A stretch of 64,000 nt of DNA from Aralia elata (GCA_034770075.1 CM068380.1:37466695-37530694); one strand, 5' to 3'; numbered from the stretch's first letter, positions 47,533-59,915 are shown. Made by a program: numbers and translations. The notes: a model not told the origin generated them from the letters alone.

Positions 47533-48900
47533 CTAAAGCCAATCGCCATGGTATCTAATACCTTTCTTCTCTAAGTGACGATCATCTTGCTGTTTGGATA
47601 CAGCTTCAGTAGATGGATATGCAATGCTGTTATCGAGAGTCCACTATCTCTATAGTGACTTTTCCTCTTTCAATGATTCCACTAATCAAATGAAAGTGTC
47701 GCAACACATGTTTGAATCCAAGATGAGACTTAGGAACTATTCCTAGTTCTGTAATGAATTTTTCATCCAAACAGTCAAACTTGCGTCTTCATTTACAGCT
47801 ATATACTTTGTCTTTGTTACTAAACCAGCAACTCTTTACTATTTGGAACCTTTCCAATTCACTGCACCACCTTTCAAGGTAACGATTTACCTTAAAATGG
47901 ATTTGTTATCGTCTTGGTCAGTCTGAAAAACTTGAGTCTGTTTAGCTCTCTAGTTTTAATTCAGACCCACCATGAATCATGATCACATCTTCAGTATCGG
48001 TTAAGTACTTAAAGATGTTTATCACTGTCTTACAGTGATCATCTCCATAATATGACTGATCAACATCAGGCCTTGTATATTCACTGCATACATGATAGTA
48101 ACTCATGCGATCTCTCTTTTAATTGGAGATAATTTTAGAGAGATACACTCCATGGCTCATCATCATGAGACCTCTCTTGGAGTTTGCCATGCTAAACGTC
48201 TTTAGCATCAAATGAATATACGTTCCTTGGGTCAAGCCGAACATCCTTTTAAATCTATCTATATAGATTTATATCCCCAATTTATAGGATGCTCCTCCCA
48301 AGTCATTCATGGAGGAATGTTTAGACAATTTTATCTTTACTGATTGTAACATTGGTGTGTTATTCCTTATCAGTAGTATATCAATATATAATACTAGGAA
48401 TGTCACAGTGCTCCCACTGACCCTTTTGTACACACTAGGTTCATTCTCGTTTTTGATAAAATCAAACTCTTTTGATTGTCTCATCAAAACGAATGTTCCA
48501 TCTTTGAGAAGCTTGCTTCAATCCATCAATGGATCATTGTAGCTTAAAGCACGATTTGTTTCAACCTTTGAAACAAATTTCTCTGGTTGTATCATACATA
48601 CATTATCCTCAAGTCTTCATTGAGGAAGAGTGTCTCCACATCCATTTTGCCAGATTTCGTAATAAGCTGCAATCACAAGCAAAATCCAAATGGACTTGAG
48701 CATTACCCGGTAATAAGGTTTTATCACAGTCAACTCCTTGACTTGAAAAACCTTTTAAACAGGTCTGGTCTTATAGGTCTCCACCTTGCCATTTGCCCCA
48801 GTCTTTCTCTTAAAGACTCATATTCACACTCTAGGCACTATGCCCTTTTCTGGAGTAACCAGAGTCTATACTTGGTTCTCATACATGGAGTCTATTTCGG
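47533..48900 (-). pseudogene. Copia reverse transcriptase and RNase H (C1)
   Basis: Minus strand. The 72-codon open piece 48487-48269 includes SVYKRVSGSTVTFLVLYIDILLI, the RT active-site region in which the usual two adjacent aspartates are reduced to one (YIDI). Downstream are an RNase H-like stretch (CDNS-type region decayed) and VLRHFHLI near 47700. Multiple stops and shifts: no full domain is open. Confidence 0.82.
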
Positions 48901-50130
48901 ATTTCATGGCCATCTGCCATTTCTCTTAGTGTCTTTGTTACTCATAGCCTTATCGTATATAACTGGATCATCATCCTCTATGATGTGTATCTCATCATCA
49001 TCCTCTATGATGAATTCATACCTCCCAAGTATCTTCGGTACTCTTTCAGATTTACGATTCGGTTGTGGTACAATAGGCCTATCTACAGGTTCCTCGGTTC
49101 GACTTAAAGTGCTTTGTGGTTCTTGAACTCCTTCAAGATCTATTACCCTCCCACTAGCTCCTTCAATGATAAACACCTTTATCCAAGAAGGCAGCATGTA
49201 GGATTATAGTAATAATACCCTAAACTTTCTTTAGGATATCCCACAAATCTGCACTTGTCAGATTTTGTCTCAAACTTATCTTTGAAACCTTTTCACATAA
49301 GTTGGACAACCCCTTATCTTAACATACTTAAGATTAGGAATCCTCCCTATCCATAACTTTTATGGAGTCTTGGGGCCGGATTTTGAGGTTACCTTATTTT
49401 GTAGATATGCAGCCGTTTCTAGGGCATAACCCCAGATGGATACTAGAATGTTGGTAAAAATCATCATGGACTGCACCATATCCAACAAGGTACATTTTCT
49501 CCTTTTAGATACACCAATCAATTATTGCGTATCAGGAGGTGTCCATTATGAGAAAATACCATTTTAAGATGATCTAGAAACTCATTGCACAAGTATTCTT
49601 TCCTCGATCTGATCAAAGAATCTTAATACTTTGTCAATATGTTTCACTTCTAAATTCTTTGAACATTTCAAATGATTCAGACTTGTATTTAATCAAATAC
49701 ACATATTCAACTCTTTGAATGATCATCTCCTTTTCTTTTACTAGTTTGTTCAATTTGCAAAATTATTTATCATGTAAGTCAAGTTTACAAAGTCCATCAA
49801 GTGATCTTCTAGTTTCAAACAAAACATCATTATAAATAGAACAACAATTGTTCTTAAATATAATACCAGAATCATCCTTGTCCAACAATGAAAATTCTAA
49901 TGTTTCTAATGAGAACTGGAACATAATAACAACTTATTAACTTAATAGACTTGCCCGTAGGCAATGCTAAACTATAAGTTCCTATGGTTAATGCAGCAAC
50001 CTTTGCTCCATTCCCACACATAAGATTACTTGTTCTTAGTTTAGCTTTCTACTTCTGCTTAGTCTCTGCATTAGATTGCATACGTGAGAACTACAGCCGA
50101 TATCCAATACCCAAGTAAAACCTTGACTTA
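48901..50130 (-). pseudogene. Copia integrase and linker (C1)
   Basis: Minus strand. NGV-type core with KRRKCTLLDM, WGYALETAAYL, LKYVKI, KCRFVGYPKESLGYYYY identifies the copia integrase C-terminal half. The open piece 49197-48904 is the acidic linker before RT (EPVDRPIVPQPNRKSERVP). An earlier segment (~49950-50100) resembles the pre-integrase region (MCGNGAKVAA, KLDLH). Broken by stops. Confidence 0.8.
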
Positions 50131-51010
50131 CAGAAAGATTTATTTTTAATCATGAACAAACTTATATCTGTAACCGAAGCTTCACTAAGCTTCTTCTGAT
50201 TAGCCTCTGCAAGATGCTCCTTACAGTTTTCTTTCCAATGTCCAGGCTTATTGCAGTGGAAGCAAACTCCTTTGCTATCTGCATCAGTCTTGTTCTTATT
50301 GTCCTTTATTTTTACCTTTCCATTTACCTTCTTTGAATTGTTCTTCTTTTAAGAAGATCCTTTGGCCCTCTTCCGCTTCCTGGAAGAATCATCTACCAGT
50401 AAGACTTGGTCTTTCTTAGTTGGAAAGTGACTCTTTATAGTTTTCAACATGTTTAAGCAACTCAGGCAGGCTGACATATAGAGTGTTCATGTGGAAATTC
50501 ACAACAATTTGTGAGAAAGAGTCCGGAAGTGATTGCAAGATCAAATCTTGGATCAACTCTCCATCCATTAAAACCCAGTTGTCCCAATTGTTCAATCATA
50601 TTGATCATTTTAGGACATTTGTCTATACTGTAGTGCCATCGGTTATTCTAGATTGGAAGAGCTCCTTAGATATCTAATATCTAGCAGTCCTACTTTCCTC
50701 ACCCTTCAACTCTTTGAAGGTACCAGAGTACAGTAGGAGCATCCATAGTTTCATGCTGACGCTGAAGCTTGTTACTCATGGATGCGAGCATGATGCATTG
50801 AGCCAACTGTGCATCATATTACCACTTTCTAAAAGTAGCATTCTCTTCCTCTAAGGCATCGTCTGCAACCATTGCAGGGATAAGCATATTAAGGACATAA
50901 GATAGCTTTTCAACCTTGAGAACTATTCTCAAATTCTTTAACCAGTCCTTTTAATTTGGTCCGGTTAATTAGCATCTAATATGCTCCGCAGTGATAGTAA
51001 AGTAGACATT
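50131..51010 (-). pseudogene. Copia gag with zinc knuckle (C1)
   Basis: ATG at 51010-51008 (M S T L L S L R S I L D A N). Recognisable capsid segments follow (LRIVLKVEKLSYVLN; LIQDLILQSLPDSFSQIVVNF). A complete zinc knuckle CFHCNKPGHWKENC (CX2CX4HX4C) lies at 50264-50223. In-frame stops interrupt it. Confidence 0.87.
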
Positions 51011-52239
51011 GTAAAATTCTGTAAATGAATTTGTAATTTAATAACATTTTAGCATACATTCATTTCTTAATTATTTACCAAAATAAATTAGGTCTTTATT
51101 TTAAATTGGTATCTCTCACTTTTTCATCAAACTATATTACCCTCATTATATAGTTCGGCAAATCTAATTAAAGATTTGCTAGCAAGAATAAGGATCCCAT
51201 TTCAAATGTATATAGCCTTGTGTGTGCACAATAAACTATATATAAATAAATAGGTAGACAACTATTGTCAATTACATTACTATGTAACTCCTTCTATTTT
51301 GCCTCTTAGATTATAATGGTCAAGTATGTGCACATCCGGACTAAAATAATCTAAGTTAAGTCCAACCTAGCATTTCAATATATTCGAAAGAAAAACACTG
51401 TCCTTGTGTGTGCACAACAAAACAGCATCGTTCAGTCTATTTATAAGCATCAAATGTGATAAAACAACATCTTAAATATTTAATACTCTATTATTTTACC
51501 ATGCTAGAAGGCGACGTTCGATATTCCTAATATCTTTGAACGCTTAGGCCTTAATATAATTTCTTTGAGGGGTTTGTTATTATTTGTCTCATCTTGTTTA
51601 GCGCGCATGCACATATATATATATATAATACACGTCATATTATTTTACATGCGAAGCATGTTGTATAATATATAATATATATAGTAAGCATGCACATATA
51701 AAATACTATATTCTACCCGGATTGATTATGGACTTTTATTCTAGTTTGGTTCACTAGAGCCACCAAGTGAACCAAAAGGTCAAACCTAGGGTGCAAGAAT
51801 TAAATTTAAATATAACTATTACATTTAAACCCAGGCTCCATTACAAACGGGTCTTCAAGGGCTCCTTACTTCTTTGTCTTCAATTCTTCAAAATTAATTC
51901 TAACTAGTCCTATTACAAAAACTATTTACAATAAATAGAAACCTTGATCAGCAGTCAAGGGGAAGTACATAGGAGGGAGATAGAATTTACATCAAGAAAA
52001 ACTAGAGAAGACGAGGTACACAGACACCATTTATAAAAAAACCCATTCATTCAAGCATCCACTAAAATAAATCCAATCACACATTGGTCAGTAGTCCGTA
52101 ATCAATCCCTATTTATTATCGTACATATCTCCATATGTATCAATAAATAACATTCATCTCATGAATAATAAAACCATTCCATATATGCATTGATATCATT
52201 TAATGGGCAATTAAAAGTTTACAGAAATCCAATTTTTGA

Positions 52240-52680
52240 AACAAAATAAACTCTTTTATTTTAATCAAAATTTAAATCATAATAAACTTAATTATTTTAT
52301 TTTATCCAATTTTGAATAAAAATAAACTCCTTTATTTTTAATCAAATTCCAAATCAAAATAAAACACTTTTATTTTAATTAATATGGAAACCAATTTCAA
52401 GTTTAAAATAAACACCTTTATTTTTAACTTAAAATTGTTGGAAAATAAAATATGTTGAATCTTATTCCTTATCAAAATAAACATCTTTATTTTTAAGGAA
52501 ACATGGAATGCTATTCCATATGTGAATAAACTCCTTTATTCTAGGAAACATGGAATCTTATTCCACAATAGAATAAACTCCTTTATTCTAGTTAACGTGG
52601 AATCTCATTCCAAGTTAAAATAAAACTTGTAATTTTAATTATATTTCAATTCAAAATAAACCTTTTATCTTAATTGAAAA
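52240..52680 (-). repeat. Ten ~45-bp tandem repeats in copia leader
   Basis: Each unit has AAAATAAACTCCTTTATTTT (variants near 52242, 52280, 52317, 52357, 52404, 52473, 52523, 52569, 52615, 52652). Several add the palindrome TGGAATCTTATTCCA. Confidence 0.8.
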
Positions 52681-52711
52681 TAAATAAAATTAAAATAAAA
52701 AATTTTCAAAA

Positions 52712-52850
52712 TCTGCAGACCAGCGCGGCCGCGCTCCAAAATGAACTAGGCGCGGCGCGGCCGCGCTGCACCCCCAGAAACGATTTTTGGGTTCGGGCGC
52801 GACCGCGCTCCAGAATGAACTGGAAGCGGCGCGGCCACGCCGCGTAGCAG
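52712..52850 (-). repeat. GC palindromic cassette in copia leader
   Basis: Plus strand: TCTGCAGACC-AGCGCGGCCGCGCT, CCAAAATGAAC spacer, GCGCGGCGCGGCCGCGCT, then TTCGGGCGCGACCGCGCT, CCAGAATGAAC spacer, AGCGGCGCGGCCACGCCGCG. Lies about 100 bases after the primer site. Units 1 and 3 closely match L2 (29826-29965). Confidence 0.85.
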
Positions 52851-52945
52851 ACTTCGAATTTTTTTTTTCTTTGCCCAGAAAATCGATCCAATCGCATACC
52901 CATACATACATGGAATCATAATAATCGATAATTAGCACAAGGTTA

Positions 52946-52958
52946 GGCTCTGATACCA
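52946..52958 (-). other. Primer-binding site of copia C1 (initiator Met)
   Basis: Minus strand TGGTATCAGAGCC, one base after the LTR end CCTAACA. Confidence 0.92.
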
Positions 52959-54747
52959 CTGTTAGGTTTGTATATAGCGCAAACATGCAATCAAATTACA
53001 TAAATAGTGCGGAAGCACGATAAAACGGATTTTAAAAATTTTCATACAAACCATCACCATGATCATCCATGTGCTCAATTATCAATTAAATGAAAGAGAT
53101 AAAGTATGAGAATCATACCCTTGTAGAACCATGCTTCCACAGGTACGAGTTCACCTCAAAATCCTTCGTGTTCTCCTTAAATTCCACCAATTAAATTCCT
53201 TCCTTTGATCAACGTTAGCCACCCAAGTGTTTGGCCTCTAGAGGTGATCCACCAAGGAATAATAGTTGTTCAAGAAGATGGGTGTTGGCAAAACCCTAGT
53301 TTCTATCTCTATAGAAATTGCAAGTACTCTCTATAACGAATGCAATTTTTATGATTGAATAAAAATATTTATTGAATTATATAAATATTTTATTAATTTA
53401 TTGAGCTAAATAAATAATTTATTAAGTTTTTGTAAAGTGGATATATGTTAAGTTTAATAATGTTAAATGTTATTTGAATGTGATTTGTTATATTTATTCT
53501 AATTTAATTTAATGGTTAAATTAGATGATGAAAAGGTTTATTTGAATAAATAATTTATTTGAATAAGCGAATTTATTTGGTGTTATTGTTATTTGTTAAA
53601 TGAAATTATTAATTTAGTTAGTAAGGTTTAATTGAATTTATTTAATAATAAGTTCAATTAAATTAGAAGTGTGACATTTTAAAACTATATGTTATAATAA
53701 TTTATTAAAATAAATGAGAAAGTATTTAATTCAGTTTTACCAAACAAGGCCCTATGATCTTTGTTTGAAAATAATGGGTTATTTTATTTGTGTTTTACCA
53801 AACAAGGCCTTAAGACCTTTAGTTAGAATAATAGATTATTTTAATTTGTATTTGCCAAACAAGCCTTGTGGCTTTTGAAATTTTATAACTGATGATACGT
53901 TATTATTATATTAAGTATCAGTTTTTATTTGTTTTTATTTTCATCAGTTTTATTTTTTTAAAGTACGTCAGTTAAGAAAAGAAAAGAAAGAAGAGAAAGA
54001 ACAGAGTTCAAAGAGAAAAGAAAAATACAGAGAAAACAAGAGAGAGCTTGAGAGTTGTGAGAAGAGAGAATTGAGAGCTTTGTGAATTGAGAAAGAGAAG
54101 GAAGGGAAGTGCTAAGCTAAGGAATTATATACATAGCTTGAAGGTATAATTCTTATTAGTTTTGTTTTTCATTATATTCTTATTATTTTACTTCTCTGTA
54201 TATGATTTTTATTTCACTGTATATAAATTTATATGCTAAATACATGAATTACTTGGTTATAATTGTTAGTAAGCATGTATTAGAGATTATGTGATGATTA
54301 TAAACTAGCTTGAAGAATTAATTCATGAAAACATGCTTTAGAATTGAGTTCTTAGTTTTACAGAGCTTTATTTCATGTATGACATATTTGTATGAAAATT
54401 GATGATTCAATTTGGTTATTAATCGGTGATTTAATAATTGTTTATGATTATGTGATGAAAAACAAGAATAATGCAAGAAGAATGGTTTTAATTGGTTGAA
54501 AAATGAATTTACAGAGTTTAATTTCATGAGAACGGTTAAAACTTGAATATTTGGTTTTAACAGAGAATTTTTGATTTAAATTAGTTGTTTATGTGTTAGA
54601 ATGATTAAAATGTTTAGAAAACTTGTTGGGTAATGTTTTGTATCATATATGATGTCTGGGTATATTTAATTTGTTTACTGGATGGTAGAATTCGGAAAAT
54701 TTGGCCAAATTTGGTCTAAGTTTTCACTGGTTCGCGAGCTGGGGAAG

Positions 54748-54842
54748 ACAACTGCCGAGTCTCTCGCCCCGGCGAGAGAAATGTGCTGATTTTTCTTCGC
54801 CCCGGCGTGATTTTGTTAAGTTTTTTTCCCGCCCCGGCGGTG
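54748..54842 (+). repeat. GC palindromic cassette in S5
   Basis: CTCTCGCCCCGGCGAGAG (perfect palindrome), CGCCCCGGCG and GCCCCGGCG separated by T-rich spacers. Confidence 0.8.
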
Positions 54843-55530
54843 GAACAGTAAAAAAAAATATTTTATTAATCTATTTTATGGTTCTTGCTATGTGTTAAGA
54901 CCCATAATAATGTATTAAGTAATTAATGAAATTCCAAGATAATTGAAACTTGTTGATTATGGTTTGCTAAATGAGATATTATAATAAAATGGGTTAGAGA
55001 GCAAGCCTAGAATGCTTTTAATCTTGTGACTATTATGTTACCATCTTATAATTAAATGTATAGGTTGTTTAAGGATCGTGAGATATTTAATTTGTAATCT
55101 ACGCTTGAGGCAAGTTCCTTATCTCAACTTATTACTTTTACGTTGAGCAAGTTATTCTTTCCTTTTAACTTATTAATTTATTCAATGCAAGTTTATTTAT
55201 ATTGAGCAAGCTTATGACCTTAGCTTATTGATATTCAAGCAAGGTTACTATCATGTTACGTACTTAAGCTTTATTTCAATCATTGTTTGTTATTCAAATT
55301 TCGAGTATAGTTTCTATTGAACAAACTCTATTGATGAACTAGACTAGCAAACCCTTATTGATTCAGCTAGTCCTTAGTTGATGGGCGATTTCAAAGACTT
55401 AGAATATTTTCTATACTTGTTCCAAGCCAAGTTCCTTTTGGTACGGATTCAGACGATAAACTGAGATGAACAACCCTAATATAGGGGATTACTTATGCGA
55501 CAACGTTAAAATGTTTGTGCACAATACATT

Positions 55531-55557
55531 GTACAAAGGGCTGATCCCCCTGAGTAC
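55531..55557 (+). other. Conserved CTGATC stem-loop in S5
   Basis: GTAC/GTAC outer stem and AGGG/CCCT inner stem around CTGATCC. Confidence 0.7.
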
Positions 55558-55840
55558 GAGATGTTGGTCCATAGTCTATATGACTGTTAAAGGTTGCAGT
55601 AGAAATACCTGTTAACCTAGGACATAGTTCGAGGTCTTGTGACCCTCAGATATAATTTCTAAATCTTGAATTCTATTTTCCTTGGAATCAAGCATTCTAA
55701 CGAGCTTTTAGACTTTGATCATTTATTGACTGAGATTTAGAAAACTATTATTCCTCAGTTGAAATCCATTTCATTTAAATATTATTGTTATCGTACTTGT
55801 GAGCAATTGTTTGCTCACTCTTGCATTAATCATTGCAGCT

Positions 55841-55900
55841 AAGCCAGAAAAGCAGGACGAACCGTCCACGAGTAAAGGCAAGGGCAAGATGCCAAAGTAG
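55841..55900 (+). other. Conserved LTR micro-exon reading frame in S5
   Basis: After ATTGCAG and two bases it reads K P E K Q D E P S T S K G K G K M P K and stops at TAG. Confidence 0.5.
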
Positions 55901-57601
55901 CAAAAGATTTATCATCCACTTGATGTTTATTTGTATCAAAGACTTGTTTAAAATTATGTTTTATTCCGCATTTGATGTATTAAGGTTAAGATAACCTAGG
56001 ATTTGATTGTTTAATAGTTGGTGATGTAACCCATTTTGGGAAGATGTTTCTTTAAGTTTATTTTATTGTTCTTAATATTGGGTAATTAGAAGTGATTGAA
56101 TGAGATAGTTAACACCAAATCTGTGGGAATTAAGTACCTGGATTTGGGGGTGTCACACTCTCACTCTCTCCAATTCTTATGGAAGAGTGTGTAACTGTCT
56201 AACCCTAAATCATGATAAGACTCCTCTCATTTATAGATATAGGGAACCTTCCTAAACTATTTAGGATTGGGGGTTTTATTTTAATTAAACTCCTTTAATT
56301 AATTGAACTCCTAATCCAATTAGGAATTCATGAAAGAGTAATTCTATTAATTAATTCTCAATCCCTATTAGGAATTAAATAATAGTAATTGTAATAATAA
56401 TAATAATAAGACTCCTCTTATTAATTTATATTTAATATTTCCAAAATATTAAATAATAAATATTAAGCTATTTAATTTATTCTATCTCCATAGATTAAAT
56501 TAAATACACTTAACTTATTATTACAATTATGTCATTTACTTCTTAAACAAATATTTTTCTTTTGTGGTGTGACCCTTTAGGTTCTCCATATTAAATCGGT
56601 TGTGAATAAATCAATTAGAATAATTCTAATCTTATTTAAATAAATAAATTAAACTATTTAATTCATTTAAATAAATAATATTTATTCTCCAATAAGGGTA
56701 AGCCCCCTTAGCGATCAACGACTTTCCAGATAATATAGATTTCAACATTAATCACAAAAGAACCTTTCAGTGAATAGTTACCGTACAATTCAATCCTTCT
56801 ACCATACAATGTCCCAATTAAATATAAGACGTGGAATTACTGTCAAGTCTTATTTTATTTAATTATATGCATTTTGATTCTCAAATGCACAACTCTGATA
56901 ATGCAAATTAGAAACTCCTTTCTAATTTCATTCTGCTTTGGCCAAAGACTTCTGAGTCGTCATTTATCGAATCACATAGGACATTCTCTCCTTTTACTAG
57001 AAGTGGTAGATTCTTTGTTGATCATTCACCTATCTCCATGTATAACTTATTATACCCAATCATACCATTTGATATACCCTAAAGGTCTTAAGGGACATGT
57101 CAAAGTATAACTCATCATACACAAGATACTATGATGATCTCAAGTCCAAGGATCACTTGTACTACTATCACTAGAGGAATTCCTATTGACAGGTTAGTAA
57201 AACTCCATTAGGTATTCCTTAGCGAGCCACGTTCAGTGAACTTATTCTCTAATAAGCACCTACATACTTGCTTTAGTGTCTCCACACAAATGATTATGAG
57301 ATCAATCATCCTCTTCATAAGACCAAGCAAAGTATGTACTAATCTATCCGGATTCACTAATCCCCTTTTTAGTAATCCATCGATTAGGAACGATTTTAGT
57401 TTGTGAGCTATCTAGAATTTAGATCTCATTAGAATGATCCCCATCATGATTCTAAAAGCATTGCTCAAAACTATGGGTTTATCACATTTAATATAATAGC
57501 ACCATGTAGATAATGTAAAATGCCTTTATTAACCGAATAAGATTACAAAATATATGCTACATCATATCAAATATGATTGGCTTGTGTGCATACTATTTTC
57601 A

Positions 57602-58039
57602 GTTTTAATTTACATTAAGCAGATTTGTGCATTTTAGAATCGAAATGCATATGATCAAATACATAAAACTTGACAAAAATTTCATGTTTTATATTTGATT
57701 GAGACATTGTATGGTAAAAGGATTGAATTGTACGGTAACTATTTACGGAATAGGTTCTTTGTGATTAAATGTTGATTTCATATTATCCGGATAATTATGA
57801 TATGTTGAGAGGAGTCACAAATGATGTAGAATACTTATAATTTATTTATATTTGAATTAAAGGAGTTTAATTCATTATAAATAATATTATAATGGTTCTA
57901 ATTTATTTATTCTACTACCGGTATAATATTGAACCTAAAGGGTCACAACATAAAAGAAAAATATTATTTTAGAATTAATTGACTTAATAATAATAATTTA
58001 GTATGTGTAGAAATGCTAATTATAAATTAATAAGAGGAG

Positions 58040-58085
<46 letters not shown>

Positions 58086-58469
58086 AATAATTTAGTTCCT
58101 AAATAGTTTAGGGATTAAATTAAAACTGCAAGTCCTAAATGGTTTAGGATGAGGATTAGTCTATATAAGGAGATGCCTTATGATAGATTAGGGTTACCAA
58201 ACACACATTCTAATTGCTATTGGGATTCTACAATTCTATACAACCTAAGGAGTTAGGAGAAAGTGAGAGAATTAGGGTTAGCCACCCAAGTTTTGGAGAA
58301 ACCTAAATTTGTTTCTTCAATAATCATCTCTTGGTGGATCACCTTTAGAGCGCTGCATACACTGAGTAGCTAATATTTGATCCGTGGATTCGAAGAAGCG
58401 TGGAGGATCAAAGGATTGGAACTTGAAGATCAATCAAGGAGTTGAATTATCTTCATAAGGTATATCTTT
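57602..58469 (+). repeat. Copia LTR C2, second part
   Basis: Resumes with GTTTTAATTTACATT after C1. TATA-like CTATATAAGG at 58161-58170, (TTA)n at 58041-58083. Contains the block CTTGGTGGATCACCT shared with the end of the C1 LTRs. Its own end is missing; at 58470 a Tekay-type LTR starts. Confidence 0.78.
58041..58083. repeat. (TTA)n microsatellite
   Basis: About fourteen uninterrupted units in C2. Confidence 0.92.
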
Positions 58470-58606
58470 TGTAACGATTGTAAATATTGATTAACCTTCT
58501 AATTAAGTTTAAGAATATTTATCTAATAAAATGAGTTTTTATGGATAATATTATTTGTTATGTGATTTAAGGTCAAATTATGATCTAGACTATGTGTATG
58601 TAAGTG
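58470..58606 (+). repeat. Tekay-type LTR fragment L3
   Basis: TGTAACGATTGTAAATATTG with TTTATCTAATAAAAT downstream matches the first ~130 bp of L1. Cut by C3 at 58607. Confidence 0.6.
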
Positions 58607-59915
58607 TGTTAGGTTTGTATATAGCGCGAGCATGCAATCAAATTACATAAATATAGCGGAAGCGCAATAAAATTGGATTTTAAAATTTTTATACAAACCA
58701 TCACCATGATCTTTCCTTGTGCTCAATTATCAATTAAGCGAAAGAGATAGAGAATAAGAATTATACTCTCGTAGAACCGTGCTTCCTCAGGTACAAGTTC
58801 AACTCCAAATCCTTTCGTGTTCTCCTTAAAATTCACCGATTAGATTTCTTCCTTTGATCAACGTTAGCCACCCAAGTGTTTGGCCTCTAGAGGTGATCCA
58901 CCAAGGAATAATACGTATTCTAGAAGATGGGTGCTGGCAAATCCTATTTTCTATCTCTATAAAAATTGTAAATACTCTCCCAACTATTAGAAGTGTGTTT
59001 AACCCGAATCCATAATAAGACTCCTCTTATTTATATATATAGGCAACCCTCCTAAACTATTTAGAAATAGGGTTTTATTTTAATTAAACTCTTTTAATTA
59101 AATAAACTCCTAATCCAATTAGAAATTTATGAGAGTACTTTTATTAATTAATTCCCAAACCATTTTAGGAATTAAATAATAATAATAGTAATAATAATAA
59201 TAAGACTCCTTTTATTAATTTATATTTAATATTTTTAAAATATTAAATAATAAATATTAAGCTATTTAATTTATTCTACCACCATAGATTAAATTAAATG
59301 TACTTAACTTATTATTACGATTATGTCATTTACATCTTAAATAAATATTTTTCTTTTTTAGTGTGACCCTTTAGGTTCTCCATATTAAATCGGTAGTGAA
59401 TTAATAAATTAGAACAATTCTAATCTTATTTAAATAAATAAATTAAACTATTTAATTCATTTAAATAAATAATATTTATTCTACAATAAGGGTAAGTCCC
59501 ATTAGTGATCAACGACTTTCCAGATAATATAAATTTCAACATTAATCATAAAAGAACCTTTCAAAGAATAATTATCGTACAATTCAATCCTTCTACTATA
59601 CAATGTCCCAATCAAATATAAGATATGAAATTACTGTCAAGTCTTATTTTATTTGATTATATGTATTTCGATACTTAAATACAAAATTATGATTAATGCA
59701 AATTAGAAACACCTTTCTAATTTCATTCTACTTTGACCAAAGACTTCTGAGTTGTCATTTATCGAATCACATAGGACATTTTCTCCTTTTACTAGAAGTA
59801 GTAGATTCTTTGTTGACTATTCACTTATCTCCATGTACAACTTATTATACCTAATAATACCTTTTGATATACCTTAAGGGTCTTAAGGGACATATCAAAG
59901 TATAACTTATCATAC
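58607..59915 (-). repeat. Partial copia LTR C3
   Basis: TGTTAGGTTTGTATATAGCG on the plus strand, the same orientation as the C1 LTRs, with scattered differences. Follows them to TAACTTATCATAC at 59915, then stops; about 500 bp (U3 start) are missing. Confidence 0.82.

Larger units (their letters stand above)
51011..52945 (-). other. Long leader of copia C1 with repeats
   Basis: 1.9 kb between primer site and gag ATG, unusually long for copia. In transcript order: GC cassette (52850-52712), ten ~45-bp tandem repeats (52680-52240), then AT-rich sequence with two copies of CCTTGTGTGTGCACAA (~51216, 51404) and a TATATA run at ~51615. No convincing ORF. Confidence 0.7.
53332..56157 (+). mobile_element. 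Solo LTR S5 (Tekay-type), target duplication CTCTC
   Basis: Starts TATAACGAATGC (first TG decayed to TA) and ends GGGGGTGTCACA; CTCTC at 53327-53331 and 56158-56162; 2826 bp. The uninterrupted site is visible in the sister LTR near 44370 (AAGTACTCTCACTC). GA-rich leader ~53975-54143, donor-like AAG|GTATAAT at 54144, GC island 54748-54842, CAAGTT array ~55105-55260, palindrome TTGTGCACAA 55515-55524, stem-loop 55531-55557, GTGAGCAA/TTGCTCAC hairpin 55799-55818, acceptor TTGCAG 55833-55838, micro-exon 55841-55900. Confidence 0.94.
44008..57601 (-). mobile_element. Complete Ty1/copia element C1 with nested insertions, target duplication GTTTT
   Basis: Both LTRs, primer site, gag, integrase, RT-RNase H (all minus strand) and polypurine tract are present. 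GTTTT flanks it at 44003-44007 and 57602-57606. On the minus strand each LTR runs TGAAA...CCTAACA. Without insertions the LTRs are about 1.81 kb each and very alike, so C1 is younger than its surroundings. The 3' LTR holds an Athila LTR, the 5' LTR holds S5. Coding sequence has many stops and shifts. Confidence 0.94.
52960..57601 (-). repeat. 5' LTR of copia C1 (contains S5)
   Basis: Plus strand TGTTAGGTTTGTATATAGC at 52960 to ACTATTTTCA at 57601. Matches 44008-47518 almost base for base outside the insertions. TATA-like TCTATAAATG at 56237-56228. Confidence 0.92.
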
